DNA of 37,163 nt, taken from contig CAIRYQ010000055.1 in the NCBI GenBank assembly GCA_903882875.1, positions 1 through 37,163 on the forward strand, read 5' to 3'. The DNA comes from an uncultured Spartobacteria bacterium (GTDB taxonomy: Bacteria; Verrucomicrobiota; Verrucomicrobiia; Chthoniobacterales; Chthoniobacteraceae). A program made the position numbers and the translations under genes. Under the pieces are notes generated by a model, which made no database searches, had not been told where the DNA came from, and was given only the letters and a program-made list of their open reading frames with translations. The stretch's first letter is position 1; every line of letters starts with the position of its first letter. Shown here piece after piece: positions 5,623 through 13,250 of this stretch.

Positions 5623-8600
5623 ATGCCCAGTCCCATGTTGGCACGCTTCCACCCCCACCTCACGCTGCTGCGCCTCATCGCCTTCGTCCTGCTGGCGTAC
5701 GGCATTCGTCCTTCCGCAAATGCCGCCCCGCTCTCCGGCACGAAGTCCGTCGGCCCGACGGGCGACTACGCTTCGCTCACCGCGGCCATCGCGGATGTGA
5801 ATGCGGTGGGCAACGGGCTGGGCGGCGCGCTTGTGCTGGAGTTGCAGGCGACTTACGTGAGCACCGTCGAGACCTTCCCGCTCACCATCCCGGCGCTCAA
5901 TGGCGCGAGCGCCACGAACACCCTCACCATCCGCCCGGCCACGGGCGCGACGGGGCTCTCCATTTCCAGTGCGGACACGACGGCGGCGACAGTGGATTTG
6001 AATGGCGCGCAGTTTGTGACCATTGACGGACGGCCCGGCGGCGTGGGCAGCAATGCCGGGAGCGGCGGCGGCACGGCCTCCCAGCTCACGATTGCAAACA
6101 CGAACACGAGCGGCGTGGCGCTGCGCTTCATCAATGAGGCCAGCGGCAACACGATCTGCTACACCACGCTCCGGGGCGTGAACACCAGTGTGACGAGTGG
6201 CACGGTCGTTCTCAGAAATAGCACTGGGGCAAATGGGAATGACAACAACACCATTGACCATTGCGACATCGGCGACGGCGCGAGCACTCCGGCCAACGGC
6301 ATCTACTCGTCCGGCTCCGCTTCACCGAAGGACAACAGCGGCAACACGGTCTCCAACTGCAACGTCTTCAATTTCTACGCCGCCACAGCCGTCGATTCGG
6401 CGGGCGTGCGGCTCGATGGCGGGAATACCGACTGGGCGATCACGGGCAACAGCTTTTACCAAACCGCCAGCCGCGCGGGTGTGGCGGCGAATGTCCGGGC
6501 CATCTCCATCAGCAACGCCTCTGGCAATAACTTCACGGTGGCGGGCAACTTCATCGGCGGCTGCGCGCCAAACGCGGGAGGTACGGCATGGACAACGACC
6601 GGCACTGGTGCGGCATATCTGTTCCAAGGCATCCGGCTCAACGTCGGCACGACCACGCCGAGCACCGTGCAAGGGAACACCATCGCGAACATCGCTTGGA
6701 CGAGTTCCAGCGCCTCCGTCTCGCTGCCCGGCGTGTGGAGCGGGATTTATGTGTTCGCGGGGTCCGTGAACATCGGCACTGTGACGGGCAACACCATCGG
6801 CAGCGGCAGCGGTACCGGTTCGGTCTCCGTCACCACTGCGGGAACGGGTGGCACCAGCTTCGGCATCGGTTCAGCGGGCAGCGGCGAGGTTGCCATCGCG
6901 AACAACACCATTGGTTCCATCACCGTGAATGGCACAAGCACCACGATCTCGGCTTCGCTCACCGGAATCCAAGTCACCGCTGGGACGAACACCATCAGCA
7001 ACAATACCGTGGGCAGCACCACAACGGCGAACAGCCTCAACGCCGCTACCTCGTCCACTTCAGCCACCGGCCAGCAGGTTACGGGTATTCTCAGCTCCAG
7101 TAGCACCAGCGCGAGCATCACGGGGAACACGGTGGCCAATCTCAACAACAACTATGCTGGAACAGCCACCACCGGGCGGATTCTCGGCATTGTCACCACC
7201 AACGGGGTGAACACCATTACCGGCAACACCGTCCACAACCTCTCCACGACAAGCCAGAGCGCGGGCAGCACAACGTCCGCCTCGGTGCTGGGTATCAGCC
7301 AATCCTGCTCGGCGGCGGGCCAGACCGTGTCGCAAAACACGGTGCATTCGCTAGCCAACACAGCCGCCACTGCATCGGTCAACGTAATCGGGATTTCCTT
7401 CGCGAACCCGACTAAAGGCACCAACGTCATCGCGAGAAATCTGGTGCATAGCCTCGCTATCTTTTCCAACAGCACATCATCAATTTTACGCGGAATGTAT
7501 TTCGGGACCGGGACGTTCACCGCACAGAACAACATGGTGCGCCTGGGCCTTGATGCGACGGGCACCAGCACAGCAAGTGCATCCAACGCATGCGGCATTT
7601 ACGACGCTGGCTGGGATCCCGGTTCGGATTCGGGGCGGAACTTCTACCACAACTCCGTCTACCTCGGTGGCACGCAGATCGCCGGCACAACCGGCACCTA
7701 CGCCTTCTATAGTAACGGCACGGGCAATGCCCGCACCTTTGAGAACAACATCTTCGTCAATGCGCGCAGCAACAGCGGTGCGACTGGCAAGCATTACGCT
7801 GTATTTTACAGCAACACCTTCGGCACAAGCCTCACCGGCCTTACGGCGGGCGCGAACATCTTCCTCGCCAACGGCACCGGCGGTGTGTTCGGAAACTACA
7901 ACAACACCGACCGCACCACCATCGCCGCATGGCGGGCCGCGACCGGGCAGGACGCCACGAGCGCGGTGGTAGATCCGCTCTTTGTGAATCCCACCGGGGG
8001 TGCCACCACGGTGGATTTGCATTTGCAGGCGGGCAATCCGGCGGAAGGCAGCGGCGTTCCCATCGCAGCGGTCACGGATGATTTCGACGGCCAGACGCGC
8101 AGCACGCTCACGCCGGTGGACATCGGCGCGGATGCCGGGAATTTCACATCGTCCAGCGGCGACATCTTCGCGCCCATCATCAGCTACCCGCTGCTCACCA
8201 GCGGCTCCACCGCCAACCGCGTGCTTACGGGCTGGGCCACCATCACGGACAACAGCGGCACCGTATCCGGCGGCGCGAGCGCCCCGCGCCTTTACTACAA
8301 GAAGAGCACGGATGCCGATGTGTTCGGCGTTGCCAACGACTCCACCGGCAATGGCTGGAAATATGTGACCGCCGCCGGCGGCAGCCCCTACAGCTTCACG
8401 CTGGATTACTCGCTCATCAATGGAGGCAGCGTCGCAGTGGGGAATACGATTCAATACTTCGTCGTTGCGCAGGACGCCGCGAACAACCTTAGCTCCAGTC
8501 CCGCCGGTAGTGCCACCGCCTCGGCGAACCCGCCCGTGCAGAACGTCAACGGCCACGGTGCGGTGAACAGCTTCAGCATCGTCCCTATCCTCAGTGGCGG

Positions 8601-10923
8601 AACGGTGACGGTCGGCACTGGCGGCACCTATTCCAGCCTCAGCGGTGCAGGCGGACTTTTCGCAGCGATCAACGGCGCGGTGCTCACGGGCAACGTCGTC
8701 GTGAACATCACGAGCAATGTCACCGAGACCGGCACCGTGACGTTGAACGAGTTCAATTCGACCGAATATCCGGCCATCGGCAACTACAATCTCACCGTCC
8801 AACCCAGCAGCGCCACAATGTGGACAATCTCCGGCAGCGCCGCGAATGGTCTCATCACGCTCAACGGCGCGGACCGCGTGACGATCGACGGCAGCTTCGG
8901 CGGCAGCGGACGTTATCTCACCTTCCGCAACACGAATACCGGCGTCGGGGCGAGCACCCTCCTTTTCATCAACGACGCCAGCGGCAACACCGTGCGCAAC
9001 TGCATCGTGGAGGGCGCGGGCACCGGCGGCATCCCAGGCGTTATCAGCTTCAGCACCGGCACGGTGACGGGCAATAACAACAACCTCATCACTGGCTGCC
9101 AGGTGCGCGACCTGAGCACCGCCGCCGGTGTGCCGAATACGTTGATATGCTCACAAGGCATCTCCGCCACGGTGGCGAATTCCGGCAACACCGTCTCAAA
9201 CAACGAGCTGTTCAATTTCAACAGTGTCGGCATCTGGATCACAGGGACGGGCAACGACTCGTGGACGCTCTCAAGCAACACCCTCTACGAGGTGAACGCC
9301 GCAACCTCACAGCCCTTCGGCATCTTGATGGAGGGCGGCGGCACCAACGCCGTCACGGGCAACTCCATCCACGACCTGCTCACCATCAGCACGGAAAGCA
9401 TCGGCATTTGGTTCACCGGCACTGGCACCACGACCCTGGCGCGAAACCGCATCACCGCTCTCGCCGTGAATGGGGCCGCACCAATCATCTATGGGATCTA
9501 TGGCCTGGGCAGCGCCGGGTCGGTGCTCAACGTGGTGAACAACCAAATCACCCTCAGCCCCACCGCATCCGCCAGTAAGGTCCTCTACGGTCTCTCCGAC
9601 GGCGGCTCCGCCGGCAGCGTGGTCAATGCCTTCTACAACAGCATCATCATCGGCGGCACGGAAAGCGGCACGCACAGCTCGTGGGCCAGCTATCGCAACG
9701 TCGCCAGCGCGCACACCGCGCGGGACAACCTTTTCCTGAATCTCCGTACCGGCGGCGGTGTGGATCATTTCGCCGCCGGCAGCGAAGTCTGCGGAGGCAA
9801 TTATGTCGTGGGCAACAACGTCTATGCGGGTACCGGCGCGACGGCGGCGAGCTTCATGGACTTCAGCGGCACATCCGGTACCTCCATCCCCATGAGCTTC
9901 GCGACGTGGCAAACCACCACCGGCGACACCGCTTCGCAGGCCGGAGTCGCGGGCACCGGCAACTTCACGAGTGCGATGTTTGTTAGCGCCGCAACCGGCG
10001 ACCTGCACCTCGTCCCCGGCGGCAATGCGCTCGTGAATCGTCTCGGCACGCCCGTCGCGGGAGTGACCGACGACTATGACGGCGACTCGCGCAGCGCCAC
10101 CACGCCGACCATCGGCTCGGATGAAATCCCACTGCCCGACATCACCGTGACGCAGACCACCGCCCTCACCGACGGCACGGGGAGCGTGGACTTTGGCACG
10201 GTGACGCTCGGCAGCAGCAGCACGGCGAAGACCTTCACCATCACGAACCCCGGCAACGCCGATCTCACCGGCCTCGCCATCGCCACGGACGGTGCGAATG
10301 CGGGTGAGTTCACCGTGAGCGCATTGAGCGGGACGACGGTGCCCGTGGGCAATGGCAGCGTGACTTTCACCGTGAGTTTCACGCCCGGCGCCAGCGGCGC
10401 GAGGAGCGCGGCCATTCACATCGCGAGCAATGTGAACGGCACGAAGAACCCTTTCGACATCGCGCTGACGGGGACGGGGCAGACGTTCTTCCAGACCTGG
10501 GCCGCGACGAATGGCGTGGCGAATGACCCGAATGCGGTGTCCGCAAACGGGCAGAAGAATGTGGTGAACTTCGCCTTCGGCCTCAGCCCGAGCAAGGGCG
10601 GCGGAGGCCCGCTGGTGTTCAACGGGACGCTGGCGGGCGGCGGGACGGTCGGGGCCGTCGGGCTGCCGCTCGTGTGGGTGGAGCCGACGGGGAACGGCAC
10701 GGGATTCAGCGCGCTCTTCATCCAGCGCAAGGACGCCGCGCTCGCGGGGCTGACTTACACGGTGGAGTTCAGCGCAGACGTGTCCGCGTGGAGCGCGAGC
10801 GCCACCGCGCCCACGGTGCTCGCGGACGACGGGACGTATCAGATCCTGGGCGTGCCGTATCCGGCGCTGGTGAACGGAGCGCAGGCCCGCTTTTCCCGAG
10901 TCCGCGTGACGCTCGCGCCGTGA
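5623..10923 (+). CDS. Giant secreted parallel beta-helix protein with choice-of-anchor-D domain
   Basis: The product is 1766 residues from ATG 5623 (ATG 5635 is a near-equal start). The signal peptide is residues 1-35, with cleavage near ANA/APLSG. Residues about 36-840 form a Gly/Asn/Thr-rich right-handed beta-helix with many G-N-T/N-N-T turn motifs. About 846-985 is an Ig/FN3-like insert (APIISYPLL...QYFVVAQDAANN). About 992-1500 is a second helix that repeats the plan of the first: both contain VTIDG, NTNTxV, FINxASGNT and a terminal VTDDxDGxxRS block. About 1506-1620 is a choice-of-anchor-D/ASPM-SPD-2-Hydin-like domain (VDFGTVTLGSSSTAKTFTI). Residues 1620-1766 form a C-terminal beta domain ending in RFSRVRVTLAP, seen in verrucomicrobial surface proteins. 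It likely acts at the cell surface as an adhesin or in polysaccharide binding. No catalytic signature was recognised. Confidence 0.85.
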   Translation: MPSPMLARFHPHLTLLRLIAFVLLAYGIRPSANAAPLSGTKSVGPTGDYASLTAAIADVNAVGNGLGGALVLELQATYVSTVETFPLTIPALNGASATNTLTIRPATGATGLSISSADTTAATVDLNGAQFVTIDGRPGGVGSNAGSGGGTASQLTIANTNTSGVALRFINEASGNTICYTTLRGVNTSVTSGTVVLRNSTGANGNDNNTIDHCDIGDGASTPANGIYSSGSASPKDNSGNTVSNCNVFNFYAATAVDSAGVRLDGGNTDWAITGNSFYQTASRAGVAANVRAISISNASGNNFTVAGNFIGGCAPNAGGTAWTTTGTGAAYLFQGIRLNVGTTTPSTVQGNTIANIAWTSSSASVSLPGVWSGIYVFAGSVNIGTVTGNTIGSGSGTGSVSVTTAGTGGTSFGIGSAGSGEVAIANNTIGSITVNGTSTTISASLTGIQVTAGTNTISNNTVGSTTTANSLNAATSSTSATGQQVTGILSSSSTSASITGNTVANLNNNYAGTATTGRILGIVTTNGVNTITGNTVHNLSTTSQSAGSTTSASVLGISQSCSAAGQTVSQNTVHSLANTAATASVNVIGISFANPTKGTNVIARNLVHSLAIFSNSTSSILRGMYFGTGTFTAQNNMVRLGLDATGTSTASASNACGIYDAGWDPGSDSGRNFYHNSVYLGGTQIAGTTGTYAFYSNGTGNARTFENNIFVNARSNSGATGKHYAVFYSNTFGTSLTGLTAGANIFLANGTGGVFGNYNNTDRTTIAAWRAATGQDATSAVVDPLFVNPTGGATTVDLHLQAGNPAEGSGVPIAAVTDDFDGQTRSTLTPVDIGADAGNFTSSSGDIFAPIISYPLLTSGSTANRVLTGWATITDNSGTVSGGASAPRLYYKKSTDADVFGVANDSTGNGWKYVTAAGGSPYSFTLDYSLINGGSVAVGNTIQYFVVAQDAANNLSSSPAGSATASANPPVQNVNGHGAVNSFSIVPILSGGTVTVGTGGTYSSLSGAGGLFAAINGAVLTGNVVVNITSNVTETGTVTLNEFNSTEYPAIGNYNLTVQPSSATMWTISGSAANGLITLNGADRVTIDGSFGGSGRYLTFRNTNTGVGASTLLFINDASGNTVRNCIVEGAGTGGIPGVISFSTGTVTGNNNNLITGCQVRDLSTAAGVPNTLICSQGISATVANSGNTVSNNELFNFNSVGIWITGTGNDSWTLSSNTLYEVNAATSQPFGILMEGGGTNAVTGNSIHDLLTISTESIGIWFTGTGTTTLARNRITALAVNGAAPIIYGIYGLGSAGSVLNVVNNQITLSPTASASKVLYGLSDGGSAGSVVNAFYNSIIIGGTESGTHSSWASYRNVASAHTARDNLFLNLRTGGGVDHFAAGSEVCGGNYVVGNNVYAGTGATAASFMDFSGTSGTSIPMSFATWQTTTGDTASQAGVAGTGNFTSAMFVSAATGDLHLVPGGNALVNRLGTPVAGVTDDYDGDSRSATTPTIGSDEIPLPDITVTQTTALTDGTGSVDFGTVTLGSSSTAKTFTITNPGNADLTGLAIATDGANAGEFTVSALSGTTVPVGNGSVTFTVSFTPGASGARSAAIHIASNVNGTKNPFDIALTGTGQTFFQTWAATNGVANDPNAVSANGQKNVVNFAFGLSPSKGGGGPLVFNGTLAGGGTVGAVGLPLVWVEPTGNGTGFSALFIQRKDAALAGLTYTVEFSADVSAWSASATAPTVLADDGTYQILGVPYPALVNGAQARFSRVRVTLAP

Positions 10924-11271
10924 GGCATGAAGCACGGTGCGACTGACGCTGCCGGTTCCACGCGTCGCATAGGTGCGGACAATCATTCCGAGGCATGACA
11001 CAAATGTTCACGCTCGCAGGCAGTGGCCCACTTTGGATTTCACTACGAATGGCACAAAGGACATCAAGGCGATTCACAGGGATTCCTTTTCACCCAATGC
11101 CTGTTCTTCGTGTCCTTCGTAGTTCAAATTGACCCATTACCAAGTATCGCTGTTCTGCTTCGCATTTCCTGCGTGTCACCGTGATCGCCAGGAACGCAGG
11201 TGTGCAAAAGATCTCGCGCAAGGCCGAATACGACGCCATAAGGCTGGACAGCACTCCAACTACGAACCCCT
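10924..11271. other. Intergenic region with an inverted repeat
   Basis: There is no credible gene in these 348 bp. CTACGAATGGCACAAAGGAC (from 11043) and the complement of 11101-11122 (CTACGAAGGACACGAAGAAC) form an imperfect inverted repeat. They resemble the 'acgaaggacacgaag' intergenic sequences I associate with Verrucomicrobiota. A hairpin there could terminate the beta-helix transcript, but no T-tract follows. Confidence 0.5.
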
Positions 11272-11805
11272 ATGAAAGCCCCGACCGTCGCCGCCTGCGC
11301 AGCCATCGCCCTCAGCATCACCAGCACCATGTTCGCTGAAGATCGGAAGCCCGACGCCGAACGCACGCAAACACTCGAAAGACAGCCCGCGAAACGCGAC
11401 GAAGATGCACGGCCCGCGCCACGGGAAGGCGAGCGCCGGGCCGAAGCCCGCGTCTCGCGCGGATTCCCTGGCGCGGAACTTCTCACGGAGGAAGAGCGCG
11501 GAAAACTGCACGCAGCCGAAGGCAAGGCGAACGAGGATCCAAGCGTGAAAATTGCCGAAGCCGCATTGCGCGATGCCGCGAATGCAGTCCGTTCCGCAAG
11601 GGACGCGGCGATCATAGCAGCCGATCCCAGCCTCGAACCCATCCTGAAAAAACTCAAGGAAGCGCGGGAGGAACGGGAGAAGGCCGCAGCCGGTGCCCGC
11701 AGGAGAGACGAAGGCGAAACGAACCGCCGCCCCGGCATCGAGCAGCCCCGCCGCGGGGAAGCCGCGCCCGATGGCACCCGGAAAGAACCCGAACCCCGGA
11801 AGTAG
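11272..11805 (+). CDS. Small exported, highly charged helical protein
   Basis: The product is 177 residues. The N-terminus MKAPTVAACAAIALSITSTMFA is a signal peptide with cleavage after MFA. Residues 23-65 are disordered and rich in Arg, Glu and Pro. Residues about 66-145 are helical (LLTEEERGKLHAAEGKANED, then Ala-rich heptad-like helices EAALRDAANAVRSARDAAI). The tail (146-177) is again Arg/Glu/Pro-rich. The LTEEER...KLxxA helix recalls small periplasmic helical proteins of the Spy/CpxP type, but I see no LTxxQ motif and do not assign that family. It stands alone between two intergenic regions. Confidence 0.7.
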   Translation: MKAPTVAACAAIALSITSTMFAEDRKPDAERTQTLERQPAKRDEDARPAPREGERRAEARVSRGFPGAELLTEEERGKLHAAEGKANEDPSVKIAEAALRDAANAVRSARDAAIIAADPSLEPILKKLKEAREEREKAAAGARRRDEGETNRRPGIEQPRRGEAAPDGTRKEPEPRK

Positions 11806-12152
11806 GCGAGTCGCGAACAGCCGAAGCCAGCTTGCAATTACATCACAAGTCGGGCTCGGCGATGACGCAGCGCAGGCAGGCGGTAGTCCGATTTGGATTT
11901 AGGACGGCTTAAGTCAAAGCATGGCGCTTTTGGATGAAGGCGCGGCAACGCCGGTGGAGCGCGTCGTTCCGCGCGCGCTTCCTCCGACTGCAATCAAGAC
12001 TTGCAATCCACGCCCAACCGCGCGCGGAGCGTCGCGCTCCACCGATCCCCGAACCACGACGGCTATACTCTACCTCAAAATGCTCTAACCACGAAGGCCA
12101 CAAAAAGCATGGAGAGCATCCAACTTGCCGGCGCGCGAGCGCAAGCCGGTTC
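11806..12152. other. Intergenic region between convergent genes
   Basis: It contains the long inverted repeat at 11952-12044, an 'accacgaaggccacaaa' tract near 12081-12105, and a smaller dyad CCGGC...GCCGG near 12128-12150, just past the stop of the caspase-like gene. No gene is supported. Confidence 0.5.
11952..12044. repeat. 26-bp inverted repeat with a 41-bp spacer (REP/MITE-like)
   Basis: Arm 11952-11977 begins CGGTGGAGCGCG. The complement of arm 12019-12044 begins identically; the arms differ at only two of 26 positions. They flank a 41-bp spacer that contains TGCAATC and TTGCAATC. The strong stem between two convergent genes could act as a bidirectional transcription stop or be a non-autonomous mobile palindrome. 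Confidence 0.8.
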
Positions 12153-13250
12153 TCAGTATCCGCCGCGGTAAATGCGCGCGATTTTCAGCAGCAGCGCCTC
12201 GAGTTCGCCGAAGTATTCATCCTCCTTCATCCCTGCCTTGCGGTCGCGGAGCGCGGCAAGCTCGCGCTCCAACGCATCCCGCTGCGCGCGCTGTTCCGCA
12301 CTGAGCGCACGCTCGGCGGCGCTGCGGACGAGGTGAATCTGCGCCGCACGCAGCCCGTCCGGCGCGGAGCCGTCCTTTGCCTTCTTCACCGCGCGCACGC
12401 CGGAGAACCAGTCCGGCGGCGTGCCGAGGCCGTCGCCATTATCCTCGAGCAGCGAGTGCTCGGTCGCGAGCCGGCCTTCCTCTTTGTAAAACTCGGCGGC
12501 CTTGCGCGCGGCGGTAAGCCACGCCTCGAGCAGCGAGGTCTCGCCGTCCTTGTCAATGTCCGCCGCAGGATCCGCGATCGCCTGTGAGAGATAGCCGCCG
12601 AATCGCGCGTAGTTGTTTTCCGATCCGCTCTTCGTCGCTGTCACAATGACACGGCCCGGTGCAGCGAGCGGCTTCAGCCACGCGCCGCTGGCGGAGAACG
12701 CGCACACAACGATCACCGGACGCTCGAACCGCTTCAGCCAGGCAGCGATTTCCGCAACCGAGACATCATCGCCGCGCAGATTGAATTTCGCGTCCTTCGC
12801 ATCCGCGGTCCCGTGGCCGAGCAGCACGAGCCAGAGTTCATTCGCGCCGTCAGACGGCTCCGCATCGAGCGCGGCCTTCAGCTTCTCGCGATCCGATGGT
12901 GCGTCCTTCGCATCCGGTGCGGGCTTGTCGAGCCCGATGGTGAGGCGTTTCGCGCCGCCCGCATCGCACGCCTGCTCCCAATGCGCGGCCCACTTTGCAA
13001 ACGCATCCGAATACTGCGCCTCACCGCCCTCGCTGACCGCGATGATCACCGATGCGCGATCTGCATTTGCATCCGCATGGGCAAACGCGCCGAGGCAGAT
13101 GAGCGCCATCAGCACGGCGCAAATCCTCCGCAGCCGACGACGGCACGAGGCGGGCTGATCTCCATTCCGAGATCCGCATTCCGCGCTCCATGTTTGAAAA
13201 AGTGCCAGCCTCCTTCCGTCGGCGGCTGCGGGTGAAATGATGCTTTTCAT
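12153..13250 (-). CDS. Caspase/legumain-like (C13-like) exported protein, last gene of the MoxR operon
   Basis: The product is 365 residues from ATG 13250, which overlaps the TGA of the upstream gene (ATGA) and so is favoured over 13295. A basic stretch and hydrophobic segment (RRRLRRICAVLMALICLGAF, about residues 38-57) form a signal peptide set unusually far in, with cleavage near AHADA. The core matches caspase-hemoglobinase folds: a strand ending LWLVLLGHGT (His146), then FNLRGDD, then VIVVCAFSASG (Cys183) and RVIVTATKSGSEN. A conserved DIDKDGETSLLEAW (EF-hand-like) and LLEDNGDGLGTP follow, and a charged coiled coil ends the protein. His and Cys are placed as a catalytic dyad would be, but activity is not proven. 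Some relatives appear to have Asn at the Cys position. It probably works outside the cytoplasm with the VWA proteins encoded upstream. Confidence 0.75.
   Translation of the reverse strand: MKSIISPAAADGRRLALFQTWSAECGSRNGDQPASCRRRLRRICAVLMALICLGAFAHADANADRASVIIAVSEGGEAQYSDAFAKWAAHWEQACDAGGAKRLTIGLDKPAPDAKDAPSDREKLKAALDAEPSDGANELWLVLLGHGTADAKDAKFNLRGDDVSVAEIAAWLKRFERPVIVVCAFSASGAWLKPLAAPGRVIVTATKSGSENNYARFGGYLSQAIADPAADIDKDGETSLLEAWLTAARKAAEFYKEEGRLATEHSLLEDNGDGLGTPPDWFSGVRAVKKAKDGSAPDGLRAAQIHLVRSAAERALSAEQRAQRDALERELAALRDRKAGMKEDEYFGELEALLLKIARIYRGGY

Noticed and set aside
7486-8802. 438-aa and other frames antisense to the beta-helix gene
   Set aside because: They mirror the repetitive Gly/Asn/Thr codons of the real gene and show no domain.
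5603-11247. Shared 13-mer GCCATAAGGCTGG upstream of two genes (5603 and 11235)
   Set aside because: Several chance 13-mer matches are expected in a 37-kb window, and the distance to the start codons differs (8 and 25 nt).
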